Source of the DNA: a virus
Length of the DNA: 23,006 nt
Reading direction: 5' to 3' (one strand)
Virus record (IMG/VR): IMGVR_UViG_3300025626_000141
Coordinates: 1 to 23,006 of that record
Shown here: one piece after another, positions 12,395 through 21,564 of the stretch
How the letters are laid out: each line of letters begins with the position of its first letter
Position numbering within the stretch: the first letter of the stretch is position 1
Notes under the pieces: model-generated
What the model was told of the DNA's origin: nothing
The model's database searches: none
The model's input: only the letters and a program-made list of their open reading frames with translations
Position numbers and translations under genes: made by a program

Positions 12395-14123
12395 ATTCTT
12401 CTGAATCAGCAGTAGCTGCTAAGAGACCAGCCCCTGTTAAAGGATCAGCCCCACGTAACATGCCACCGACTGTAGGTCTAGCGGCTACGTAGTCTTGCAA
12501 CACTTGTTCCATCTCAGGACGGTCTTCTCTTTTAACAGGCTTGTTTTTACTACGAGGAACAACAGGCTTACCTGCTTTTTCTAAGGCTTGTTCTGCCCAC
12601 TTTGTACCCATAAGGTCTAAATGCATTGGGCCTGATATAGCCATAAGCTCACGAGGTAAAGCCTTCTCAAGTATCTTACCGACTATTGGTAGTTTCTCTA
12701 AAAAGTCATGCTTGTCAGACATAAAGCCTATTGCTCTGCCGTTAGGCAACACCTTCATCAGCCCGTTGACACCACCTTCAACAACCGCTGAACCTTTCAG
12801 TCCAGCCTGTACCCAAAGACCGTTTTTCTTGACATCTTCTAAAGAAGAATTTACCTTGAATCCTCCTTCCTTCTCTGAGATGTCTTTGAGTTTACGCCAC
12901 ATCTCTTCAGTTGAAAGTTTACCTTTTTGTTCTGCAATTATTTTTCTTATGTGTTTGTTAGCTGGGTGTTTAAAAGCTAAGTCTTTTAGGTGGTCTCCTG
13001 ACCTGCCTCCGCTTGGCTCTTTGAACACAACTTTCCGCTTAGGGTCGACTGTATTTCCCCATGCTTCATTAATCTTATCATAAGCAGTTGTCAACACAGC
13101 TTTAGGTGTAGATATCTTTTTACCTTCTGGAGTGGTAAACTTAGTAGCCTTTGCTCCCTTTACAAAATTATCTAAAGTGTCAGCAGCGTACCCTTGAACA
13201 TTAGCAAAATCTTCTATCTCTAACAGAGGATTACCTAGCTCCCCTTTTCTGTCAGACTGTTCAATGATGTGTCTGTTATAGACAACCTGTGCAACTGCTT
13301 TGTCCAAGTCTCTATCTGAAGGATTACCCTTGTTCTTAAAGAGTAAATCGTCAACAGCTTTTTGACCTTTACGGCTGATCCCTGTTTCCCTATAGAGCGC
13401 CCTTGAGAAGGGATTAAGGAGACTATCAATAGCAGCAGCAGCGCCTCCCATCCCCCACTTCATAAGTCCTGTAATTTTTTTACCAGCCAGTGCTACATTT
13501 TTATCTGTAGTTTTTTCTCCTTTAAACTTTAAAGCTACTTCGCCTAGAGTTTTTTCTAGTTCCGTAGGGTCAACATCGGGTTTATCATTACCATAGAAGT
13601 TATCAATGTAATTTTTAACACCAGCAGCCCAAGCACCTTTGTTAGCCGCCGCACCTGCTTTAACCAGACCACCACCTACACCTGCTGTTGCTACGTTGAA
13701 CACGTTGGCTAAGTTCTCAGCAGTACGTGGGTTAGCCTCAGAGAAGTCAAGCACTAGCTCTGTCGCTGCTTGAGCAGGAGCTGTTGACATTACTGCTTCA
13801 GTTGCTTTAGCTGCAGCTTCTCCAATACCTAAAGCATCAGGAGTTAAGGCTGCCGCTGCGCCTCCTACTATATCACCTAGCGCGCCAGCTGCTTGACCTA
13901 TACCAGACAACGCTACTTCCCCTATATTAGCGTCAATGATTCTATCTTCTGGAGGTAGCGTAGCATTAAGACGAGCTAATGCTTCGGGAGTTCTAAACTT
14001 TTTAGGTAATTTGTTTACTACATCTCTTCTGTTGGAAACATCTTGCACTGCTTGTTGTCGATCTGATAACCCGCCTAAGAATTGTACAAAGGCATTGCTT
14101 CTTGCTTTCCCATCAACAGCCAT
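12393..14123 (-). CDS. Putative internal virion / ejection protein (last late gene)
   Basis: 576 residues. Ala/Gly-rich stretches (about 68-160 and 215-232) alternate with Lys-rich helical regions. Several stretches are hydrophobic enough to interact with membranes, as expected for proteins ejected into the cell envelope. No catalytic motif seen. The start overlaps the stop of the 1084-residue protein (TAATG), so the two are translationally coupled and probably work together. The call rests on position and composition; the alternative is a lineage-specific structural protein. Confidence 0.55.
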   Translation of the reverse strand: MAVDGKARSNAFVQFLGGLSDRQQAVQDVSNRRDVVNKLPKKFRTPEALARLNATLPPEDRIIDANIGEVALSGIGQAAGALGDIVGGAAAALTPDALGIGEAAAKATEAVMSTAPAQAATELVLDFSEANPRTAENLANVFNVATAGVGGGLVKAGAAANKGAWAAGVKNYIDNFYGNDKPDVDPTELEKTLGEVALKFKGEKTTDKNVALAGKKITGLMKWGMGGAAAAIDSLLNPFSRALYRETGISRKGQKAVDDLLFKNKGNPSDRDLDKAVAQVVYNRHIIEQSDRKGELGNPLLEIEDFANVQGYAADTLDNFVKGAKATKFTTPEGKKISTPKAVLTTAYDKINEAWGNTVDPKRKVVFKEPSGGRSGDHLKDLAFKHPANKHIRKIIAEQKGKLSTEEMWRKLKDISEKEGGFKVNSSLEDVKKNGLWVQAGLKGSAVVEGGVNGLMKVLPNGRAIGFMSDKHDFLEKLPIVGKILEKALPRELMAISGPMHLDLMGTKWAEQALEKAGKPVVPRSKNKPVKREDRPEMEQVLQDYVAARPTVGGMLRGADPLTGAGLLAATADSEE

Positions 14124-17100
14124 TAGTCTTCTCTCCTACGATCACTACGTCTTTTCTCTTGACGCTCGTTGTAGTTTTCAGCACCACCACCAACCCAGCT
14201 ATACAGTAAAGAACCAACTAACGGCACACCTTTAAGTACGGGGGCAAAGTCAGGTTCATCTTCACCTATCTCTAATGCACCAGTAAGGGCCGCTTCAATG
14301 ACAGGGGTAGCAGGAGTTAAGTAGTCAACAGTACCTTCTATAATTTTACCTTGAGACAGGTATCTATCCCAAGTATACTCTGACATACCGAAGCCTCCAA
14401 TCAAAGCCCATAATGCTTTGTCAGGTATATCGTCAGCATATACTTCCCTACCTAGCATAAGGTCTTTAACTGCCTGAGTACCCATGTTAGCAGTGCTTAA
14501 GTATCCTGCTAAAAGACCTGCCTGTTTAACAGCGTCTAACTTGTTACCTTTCTTCCACTCACCTATGACTCTGTTACGTACCAGATCAAGCTGCTTAAGA
14601 GTAAAAGATTTAAGCATGTACAGTAGTCTACCATTTTTGCTGTTTAAGTATTTCTCAGGTAGCTCACTAAGGGATATAGGCTGTACGTCTGACAGTTCAT
14701 TAAAAGCAAAGAACTTTACGTTTTCTGTTATTTCTCCTGCTTTTAAGTCAGCAATCAAAGACTCTGTTTCATCTCCGTATAACTTACCTATCTTCTGTCT
14801 AAACTTAGCTTCACCTTTAGGACTCTTAACCATCTGCTGCGCCTTCTTAAATGCAGAGTTAATCAGGGTTTCTTTACCTAGTTTATCTGTGAACTTAAAG
14901 AGAGCCACGCCCATAATTTTATTCAAGGCTTTAGCTGTTGCTCTTGGAGAACCCTGAGAAAGCTCTTGAGTAATTACATCGTCAAGACCTAAGTCAATAA
15001 TCTTTAAGTTTTTAGTTCCAAACATAGAACCAATAGCATGTCTAAATCCATTTAAAGAAGCAGCAATACCTGCATCAGCTAACTGAGTAACAGCAGATAC
15101 AGGGTTAGCAATAGTACCCATGTACCCTAAGTCTCTAATAGTAGACGCAACACCTGAAGGGCTTTGCTCACCGCCTACAAAACGTGCTGACAATAACTCA
15201 AGCATCTCTTCTTCACGGGCAGGGTCTAAGTCTCCTTCATCCATAGCTCGTTTAACTATTGCGCCAATAGACTGGTCAGTATCAAAGCGTCCTTGATCAT
15301 CTAGTTTAGCAGACTTTGCTCTGCCAAAAAACTTCCGCTTCTCAATGTCACCTACTGAATTACGCAAGTACATAGCAAGTGCTTGTTCAGGATCAGCGTA
15401 CTCATCCATTAAGTCATCTGTTAGTTCAGAAATCTTACGTTGTTTGGCGTAGCTAGGTTTACCACCATCTGTAGTCTGACGGTAACCACGCATTGCCAAA
15501 TCAATGATCTCTGACTTTTCTTGAGTGCTTAAGTTATTTACATTTGTTTTCTTTTTAGCAGCATAAGCCTGTAATTGTTTGGTGATATAACCTTGTTCTT
15601 CCTTACCTAACCTTGCACGTAGCTTGTCATAATCCTTAACTAAACGAGGAAAGTAATTCTCTACTTCTGTAAAGGTATGACCTGCTTGTTTTAAGTCAGC
15701 AGCCGTTTGCTTCAACAACGGTTGAATAACATCTGTAAATTCTCTGTACATAGCAGGAGAAACACCACGCATAATGCTGGTTGCAGCGTCTATATTACCG
15801 TTAGCTAAATGTTTATTCAAGGTACGCTTAACCTGAGAAGGTAAGGCTTTAAGCTCCAACAAAAAAGGTTCTGCTTTCTTAGAGATAGCTGCTGTGTTTA
15901 CATGAGTATCAAACTCAAACTTACGCATTCTAGCTTTAATAGCTTCAGACATGTTACCCATACGAGTAGCGATAGAGCCTAAGTATTTGTCTAAAGTTTT
16001 GCTATAGATACGAGAGGTAGCATGGTCACGAGTAACTGCTGCCTTAATAGCTTCTTGTGCTTTATCAGCAGAGTTAGGCACAGAGATTTTTGCACCAGTA
16101 CGTTGTGACGCAGCGGCAAGAGCATTCGGATTAATACCCGCAGCCACTAAAGCGTCATTAAGACCACCCGTAGTACCACCTCCAGCAACGTGTTGATCTA
16201 CAACAGCCTGTGCTTTTGTTTGTAACTTGCGCGCACCCTTGTCTGCTGATCTATTGCTTAAGACACTGACAGATTTACCAACAGTAGGCGCTATGATAGC
16301 TCCACCTGCTGTCATTAGCCCTGCCTTTTCCCAATCTATTTCTCCTGTAGTAGCTAAGTCTTTAGCTATGCTAGAACCACCACCATAAGCAGCGCCAATA
16401 GCAGCCATTCCTTTTAAAGACTGACCAGCAGGGGCAAGAGTAGTAGGGTCAGCCAACATTGCACCAATGTTTCCTGTTGTTCTAGCTAGAGAGTCTTCAC
16501 TAGGCTCAAAGAATTGACCATAGTCATGCATTAATTCTCTTTCTTTTTTAGCTATAATCATGTCTCTACGTTGATCTGGTGTAGCAGCCATATAGCCTTC
16601 ACCATAAAGCTGATCAGGAGAGGAGTAGCTAGCCATGTTTAACGGTAGTGCCACTATATCAGCAAAACTATTAACATTAAAGTCAAAAGAAAGTTCGCCA
16701 ATAGGAATGTTAGCTTCAAGGAAATCACCTACGTCAGCTAAGAAACCTTGTTCTTCAGAGAAGCCATACTTAAACTGCCGCCAAGCGTTGTCTACATTAG
16801 AAGGTATAAGTTCTTTACCTATAACCCTATCGCCAGCTACTGCGCCTAGTTCTTGTAAAGTAGCTGAAGCGTTAATGTCGCTCTGTTTAAGACGTATGCC
16901 AGTATCTATGTTGTCTTTAGGATCAGAAAAAACTCTTATAATCTCGTCACCCACATAGCGGTCTCCAGCTACCACGCCTAAACTTTTAAGAGTGTCTGAG
17001 TTTTGAATATCTTCTAGTGTAAATCTAGTTCCTTCAGGAGCCGAAGGTTCTTCTGTCTTCTCAGCTACAGCATTTCGTTGAGCTTGCGCTTTACTCCTAT

Positions 17101-17377
17101 CTTGTGTAGTAACAGGAACATTCATTTCAACACCTAACAGACCAGCACGTTGTGCCTGTGCTTTTGCTCTCCGCCCTGTAGGTTCAAACTCTAAAGTTAT
17201 AGGGTTGACATCAACATCTCTTTTGGCTTCTACATTATCAATCTGCATAAGCCCTTCAAGATATTCTTTAACTTCAGGGTTATCGCGGCTCGCTGTTATA
17301 GCCGCATGATAATCTTCAGGCCATAAGACGCCATTACCTATAGCATTCTTTACTTTTTCTACAAGAATATTAGCCAA
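14123..17377 (-). CDS. Large internal virion (ejection) protein
   Basis: 1084 residues, the largest protein in the window, in the place of T7 gp15/gp16 after the tail tube genes. It is long and helical, with Gly/Ala-rich stretches near 310-370 and a hydrophobic C-terminal third ending in a very basic tail (RRSDRRRED). No lysozyme or transglycosylase signature recognised. The start is TTG at 17375-17377, with AGGA about 9 nt upstream and no ATG nearby. It may form part of the channel through which DNA crosses the envelope. Inferred from size, position and composition. Confidence 0.65.
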   Translation of the reverse strand: MANILVEKVKNAIGNGVLWPEDYHAAITASRDNPEVKEYLEGLMQIDNVEAKRDVDVNPITLEFEPTGRRAKAQAQRAGLLGVEMNVPVTTQDRSKAQAQRNAVAEKTEEPSAPEGTRFTLEDIQNSDTLKSLGVVAGDRYVGDEIIRVFSDPKDNIDTGIRLKQSDINASATLQELGAVAGDRVIGKELIPSNVDNAWRQFKYGFSEEQGFLADVGDFLEANIPIGELSFDFNVNSFADIVALPLNMASYSSPDQLYGEGYMAATPDQRRDMIIAKKERELMHDYGQFFEPSEDSLARTTGNIGAMLADPTTLAPAGQSLKGMAAIGAAYGGGSSIAKDLATTGEIDWEKAGLMTAGGAIIAPTVGKSVSVLSNRSADKGARKLQTKAQAVVDQHVAGGGTTGGLNDALVAAGINPNALAAASQRTGAKISVPNSADKAQEAIKAAVTRDHATSRIYSKTLDKYLGSIATRMGNMSEAIKARMRKFEFDTHVNTAAISKKAEPFLLELKALPSQVKRTLNKHLANGNIDAATSIMRGVSPAMYREFTDVIQPLLKQTAADLKQAGHTFTEVENYFPRLVKDYDKLRARLGKEEQGYITKQLQAYAAKKKTNVNNLSTQEKSEIIDLAMRGYRQTTDGGKPSYAKQRKISELTDDLMDEYADPEQALAMYLRNSVGDIEKRKFFGRAKSAKLDDQGRFDTDQSIGAIVKRAMDEGDLDPAREEEMLELLSARFVGGEQSPSGVASTIRDLGYMGTIANPVSAVTQLADAGIAASLNGFRHAIGSMFGTKNLKIIDLGLDDVITQELSQGSPRATAKALNKIMGVALFKFTDKLGKETLINSAFKKAQQMVKSPKGEAKFRQKIGKLYGDETESLIADLKAGEITENVKFFAFNELSDVQPISLSELPEKYLNSKNGRLLYMLKSFTLKQLDLVRNRVIGEWKKGNKLDAVKQAGLLAGYLSTANMGTQAVKDLMLGREVYADDIPDKALWALIGGFGMSEYTWDRYLSQGKIIEGTVDYLTPATPVIEAALTGALEIGEDEPDFAPVLKGVPLVGSLLYSWVGGGAENYNERQEKRRSDRRRED

Positions 17378-17382
17378 AGTTA

Positions 17383-18141
17383 TTAATCCTTTTTATCCTT
17401 CATGTATGAAAAACTATCCCCCTGTGGGACATCAGGAATTTCTTGTGCTTGCGGTGTGCCACCTACGGGCGCTAAACCCATTGCTTGTCTTAATGCAGCT
17501 TCTCTTCCTATTGCTGGATTGTTATCATAGATACGTTCAGCAATAATATACAGTTTATCTTTAGCATCTTGATCAATATTAGTACCCCACCACTTTCCTT
17601 CAACACGACCGCCAGATGTCATCTGCTCTTTTTCTGAAAAACCTTTCCAATACAAATCGTAGTCTTCTCTGTCTTGCTTAGTAACAGTAGAAGACTTAGC
17701 AACAGGCTGTCGGCCTAACAACACAGAACTTCCAGTAGCTAAAGAACCTCCAGATAGCAAAAAGTCTACCATTTCGTCATTACCTTGTGACCTAGCAATA
17801 CGTATTAAAGAATCTCTTGTGTCTTTTTCTTGACCTAACTGTTGTAAAGCAGCAGCAGTCTTAGCAGCACCAGCCAAGTCACCAGTAGCCTGTTGTATAC
17901 CCGCTAGTTTACGTAAGTCCTCTGGCTTGCTTAAGTCTAAACTAGCCATAGCCATCTGTAGTTTCTCAGAAGTAGTACGAGGGTCTTGACCCATTAGCCC
18001 ACGAACACCACGCTGAAGACCTTGTGCGCGTTCTGCGCCAAAAGCTAACCGTTGTTGTGATGCGTTACCGCCCATTCCCATAGGATCAGGACGACTGCTG
18101 GGCATACCCGTAAGGAGTCCTGCAATATCTGTTCTAGCCAT
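17383..18141 (-). CDS. Putative internal virion / structural protein
   Basis: 252 residues. The N-terminus is rich in Gly, Met and Arg. A helical Ala/Gln/Leu-rich middle (about 55-110) and an acidic C-terminus follow. No known domain. GAGG lies 9 nt before the ATG. It stands between two larger presumptive internal virion proteins with gaps of only 3-5 nt, so a virion role is likely. Position is similar to the small core protein T7 gp14, but I see no sequence support for homology. Confidence 0.55.
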   Translation of the reverse strand: MARTDIAGLLTGMPSSRPDPMGMGGNASQQRLAFGAERAQGLQRGVRGLMGQDPRTTSEKLQMAMASLDLSKPEDLRKLAGIQQATGDLAGAAKTAAALQQLGQEKDTRDSLIRIARSQGNDEMVDFLLSGGSLATGSSVLLGRQPVAKSSTVTKQDREDYDLYWKGFSEKEQMTSGGRVEGKWWGTNIDQDAKDKLYIIAERIYDNNPAIGREAALRQAMGLAPVGGTPQAQEIPDVPQGDSFSYMKDKKD

Positions 18142-18144
18142 AAT

Positions 18145-19152
18145 TTAAAACCTCAACCAAGATGGTAAATTTCCTTCTAACCACTCAAGACCGCCGCTTA
18201 ACAGACCGCCTTCGTTTGTTAAAAGACCGCCGTCAGGATTAAGTATTTTATTAAGTATTTGTTCCTGTATTGTAGCTTGTTGACCAAACAAAGAACCGAG
18301 GATTGCTTCGCCCTGCTGTAGCTGTAAACGATTAGCTAAGTCTTCAGCTTGCAGTCTTGCTTCCAAACCACCTAGTCCCATCTGTGTAGATAACTCAGTA
18401 CCAGTCCTACGCCCAACATCAGCAAAGCCAGCAGGTACTTGACTAGCTGTTAACATAGACAAGGCTTGTTGCTGTGGTTGATAGCCTGCTGCCTGTAACA
18501 TGCCACCCAACTGACCAGCCTGAAGCATCTCTGCTTGTGATTGCTGACGCGCACCTAAGTTAGCGCGAGCCATAGCTTCCTGACGAGCAGTCTCTTGTGC
18601 CAGTAGCTCAGGAGAAGAACCGCCATAAGCAGCAGAACCTAACCCTAAGCGCCCTTGTGACAGCATACGCTCTTCTAGTGCTAGTCGTTGACGTTCCTCT
18701 TCAGGACGCTGTATGGCTCTCATTTGTTCGTATAGCTGCGCTTGTGCTGCGGCAGGGTCTGCACCTACTTGACCAAACAAACCACCTGCTTGCTGCTGTA
18801 GCTGCGCCTGTAGGGCTTGTTGCTCTGGTGACAGGTCTATAGCAAACCCACCAGTAGGGTCTGTAGCAATGTTAGCTAGGCCACTAGTAACAGTATAAGG
18901 CTTAAACTCTGCACCTGCTCTGGCTTCTTGAGCTAACGCTTGTGCGCCTGCTTGAGCCTCACGACCTAGCTGTTGTGCGCCTCTAATGTTTTCTTGACCT
19001 AAGTAATACTGACCGCCTGTACGCAGTAAGCCACCTAAGTCAAAACCAGAACCACCTGCTGTTGCTGTGGGCGTGATAGAAAGATTCCCGCTAGGGTCTA
19101 TAGTAGGAGTAGCTGTATCAGCTACATAGTTTCCTTGTGCATCGTAAGGCAT
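18145..19152 (-). CDS. Gln/Ala-rich putative internal virion protein
   Basis: 335 residues with strong Gln, Ala, Gly and Leu bias. The N-terminal 30 residues are Thr/Pro-rich. The middle (about 55-240) is predicted long helix or coiled coil (for example EERQRLALEERML). The C-terminus is hydrophobic and ends LPSWLRF. Composition and position are typical of podovirus core/ejection proteins. The start overlaps the fibre-like gene's stop (TAATG). No enzymatic motif. Confidence 0.58.
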   Translation of the reverse strand: MPYDAQGNYVADTATPTIDPSGNLSITPTATAGGSGFDLGGLLRTGGQYYLGQENIRGAQQLGREAQAGAQALAQEARAGAEFKPYTVTSGLANIATDPTGGFAIDLSPEQQALQAQLQQQAGGLFGQVGADPAAAQAQLYEQMRAIQRPEEERQRLALEERMLSQGRLGLGSAAYGGSSPELLAQETARQEAMARANLGARQQSQAEMLQAGQLGGMLQAAGYQPQQQALSMLTASQVPAGFADVGRRTGTELSTQMGLGGLEARLQAEDLANRLQLQQGEAILGSLFGQQATIQEQILNKILNPDGGLLTNEGGLLSGGLEWLEGNLPSWLRF

Positions 19153-19385
19153 TAGTAAGACCCTCCAGTAATTGTGTCAGCCGTCAGTGTGCCTGTGACG
19201 TTTACGGTAGCGGCTGTAACAGTACCAGTAAATGTAGGACTAGCTGTGTCTGCTTTAGTAGCACTCGCTATCTGTATGTTGTTAAACTCAGTGTCGATCT
19301 CTGTACCTTTAACAATCTTAGCTGGATTGCCCGAAGGGAGAGAGTCCTTGGTTGCAAAGTTGGTTGTCTTAGTATAATTAGACAT
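19152..19385 (-). CDS. Short fibre-like structural protein
   Basis: 77 residues. The N-terminal part (NFATKDSLPSGNP, KIVKGTEIDTEFNNI) and the segment TKADTASPTFTGTVTAATV are recurring elements in phage fibre and spike proteins, where they form an attachment segment followed by a beta repeat. Here the protein stops right after the repeat without a receptor-binding domain. It may be a minor decoration, a virion anchor for another fibre, or the remnant of a longer fibre. GGGAGA precedes the ATG; it is adjacent to the tail tubular B gene. Confidence 0.68.
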   Translation of the reverse strand: MSNYTKTTNFATKDSLPSGNPAKIVKGTEIDTEFNNIQIASATKADTASPTFTGTVTAATVNVTGTLTADTITGGSY

Positions 19386-20918
19386 TTAGATAAGTCTCCC
19401 TAATAGAGCGTGTATGTCGATTTTTTGAATAGAAAAAGCAGCATCGTTAATCTCGGCTTCAAGGCCAATAGTCACTACCTCACCACTGCCGCTGGTGTTA
19501 ACCCTTGGTGTGTTGATAAGAATAGAAGAGGTGTACTCGCCTGTAGTGTTATACTCAGTAACACCATACTCAGCAATACTGCTAGAGCCGAAGGTAAAGA
19601 CCTGCTTAGTGTATGAAGATGTGTAGTCATAACCCCAGTTAAGTGTAGTAGGTGTGTTCTGACCACCAATGATAGTCAAGTTAAACTTCTTCAGGAACTT
19701 TAGATTAGATGTGTTGCCAAAGTCCATAGGATTACTAAAGTAACGCATCTCGTACTTTACAGTTCCGTCTAAGTAACCTTCGTACTTAACAATGCCTGAA
19801 GAGATGCCTATGTATATATCACCACCTTCTAGTACAGCAAAGGATAGAGGGTACAAACCAGACCATGTAGTAGCTCTGTGTGACCCATCCTCTAGCTGCC
19901 TACGCATGTCAAAGCAGTAGACAATATTGCTGTCAGGTAGTGTTAACAGGTAGAAGGCTTCTTCAGAGCTGTACAGTGACTTGATAGCATTAGTCTGTAA
20001 AGGGATCAAAGACACCAAATCAGTGCGTACATTCTTGCTGATGTCACGCATAGGCATGGACTTCTCTTGCACAGTCCTGCCAAAGCTACGTACACCTGTC
20101 TCGGACAAGAACAATATATCAGTACCTGTATGTTGTACTGAGTCACGAGCTATGCAACCAACGCCTTCTATGGTGTCTGTAAGCGTCATAGAGGCAGGAG
20201 AGGAGGCTCCTGAGTACACGAGTATAGACTTCTTACCAAAGATGATTAGGAAGCCATTGTGGGCCGCTAGAGCCGTTATCTCGTCAAAGCCTGTAGGCCA
20301 TACAGTAGTAACGTCTAACGAGCCTGACGTACCGCCTGTCCAATGATGACCATTTAGTAGATCAGACCAGTAGACAGTGTGCTTGTTACCTGTAATGTCT
20401 GCTGCCCAGAGACGACCGTATGCTGCTAAGACTTCATTAGCCTCTGGTGGTGTGCCTGTTGCGTGAGTATGTGCTGAATGTTCTTCCAGTACAAACGAAC
20501 CACCATGGTCTGTACCTAGCACGTACTCGTGGTCTCTTTGGAATAAGTAGACATGGTCGTTTAAAGTAACAGCTTTCCAGTTATTAGCTGTAGGCGTGTA
20601 CCCAGCAGGAGTAGCGTCTGTTAACGTGGTAGTGCCTGTAAAGATTTTATTGTTACCTGCTGACAGTATAACCTTATCACCAGAGTTATCAATAAACTCG
20701 TACACAGTCTCTATACCACGGCTACTGCCTAATACAGCAGCGCCATTAGTAGAAACCTCTACCCAGCCCTTACGCGCACCAATACGGCCTAGCTGATCAA
20801 TAACACAGTTGTCTGCAACAGAAGCAAACGAAGGATCAATCCCTATGGGGGAGTCCTGTGTGTTTAGACCAGCAAAGCCGGGGGCGGCTACTGTTATGTT
20901 CTGTAGTTGTTGTGCCAT
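19386..20918 (-). CDS. Tail tubular protein B / tail nozzle (T7 gp12-like or P22 gp10-like)
   Basis: 510 residues, strongly beta-rich with repeated aromatic-glycine strands, suggesting a propeller-like fold. The N-terminus contains PGFAGLNTQDSPIGIDPS and GRIGARKGW, a signature I associate with podovirus tail nozzle/stabilisation proteins. It directly follows the tail tubular A gene (TAATG overlap), the usual T7 order gp11-gp12. It is shorter than T7 gp12 (794) and close to P22 gp10 (472). It would close the tail tube below the adaptor. Family assignment is moderately firm. Confidence 0.72.
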   Translation of the reverse strand: MAQQLQNITVAAPGFAGLNTQDSPIGIDPSFASVADNCVIDQLGRIGARKGWVEVSTNGAAVLGSSRGIETVYEFIDNSGDKVILSAGNNKIFTGTTTLTDATPAGYTPTANNWKAVTLNDHVYLFQRDHEYVLGTDHGGSFVLEEHSAHTHATGTPPEANEVLAAYGRLWAADITGNKHTVYWSDLLNGHHWTGGTSGSLDVTTVWPTGFDEITALAAHNGFLIIFGKKSILVYSGASSPASMTLTDTIEGVGCIARDSVQHTGTDILFLSETGVRSFGRTVQEKSMPMRDISKNVRTDLVSLIPLQTNAIKSLYSSEEAFYLLTLPDSNIVYCFDMRRQLEDGSHRATTWSGLYPLSFAVLEGGDIYIGISSGIVKYEGYLDGTVKYEMRYFSNPMDFGNTSNLKFLKKFNLTIIGGQNTPTTLNWGYDYTSSYTKQVFTFGSSSIAEYGVTEYNTTGEYTSSILINTPRVNTSGSGEVVTIGLEAEINDAAFSIQKIDIHALLGRLI

Positions 20919-21562
20919 TAAGAATACCAGATAGTTTCTTCAGGATGTTGTGACGCATCAATAGCAATAGCATCAGACAATGTTCTGTCAGCCAGAGCAA
21001 ACAACTCTGCTGCGCTTGTGCCACCAGTCTCTCCACGCTCTCTAGCACCCAGTGCTGTAGCTACCTGAACAACAGGTGATGAAGGTACTGCTAGAGTCTC
21101 TGTATCTTCTGTGAAGTCTGCTGTACGTAGCACCACGTTAAATCGTAGCTGATACACACCGTCAGGCTTAGGATACACATCGACAGCATTGTCACCAGCA
21201 GCATTAACACCGTTGAAGCTGTAGAACTGTGGAGAGCCTAGAGGCGGTGTCTCAATCAAGAAAGCGTTGTCCATCCAGCGAGAAGGACGGTACTGCATGA
21301 AGAAGTCTGAAGTGTCGTTAATAACGTCCAACAGCTTCATCCTGTTCTGTGAACCAGTCAACACATAGTTAAAGGTTGTATCGTCTGTGGTTACAGTTAG
21401 TGTAGTACGCAGAGCAGTCCAGTCGTAGGAGTCTTCTACGGTACGTTTAGCATCGTTGACAAACTCTCCAATAAGTTTGGAGTAGCTGTTTTGAGAAACT
21501 GTAGATACTTCGTCCTCTCTAAGTCTACGCAATACGCTGTTGACTAATTGTAAGTATGTCAT
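20918..21562 (-). CDS. Tail tubular protein A / head-tail adaptor (T7 gp11-like)
   Basis: 214 residues, close to T7 gp11 (196). The N-terminal helices (LVNSVLRRLRED, GEFVNDAKRTVEDSYDW) and later beta segments match the gp11/P22 gp4 type that binds below the portal and forms the upper tail ring. The C-terminal helix carries ALGARERG. Immediate coupling to the nozzle gene supports the call. The start is 2 nt after the stop of the mosaic protein. Confidence 0.8.
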   Translation of the reverse strand: MTYLQLVNSVLRRLREDEVSTVSQNSYSKLIGEFVNDAKRTVEDSYDWTALRTTLTVTTDDTTFNYVLTGSQNRMKLLDVINDTSDFFMQYRPSRWMDNAFLIETPPLGSPQFYSFNGVNAAGDNAVDVYPKPDGVYQLRFNVVLRTADFTEDTETLAVPSSPVVQVATALGARERGETGGTSAAELFALADRTLSDAIAIDASQHPEETIWYS

Positions 21563-21564
21563 TA

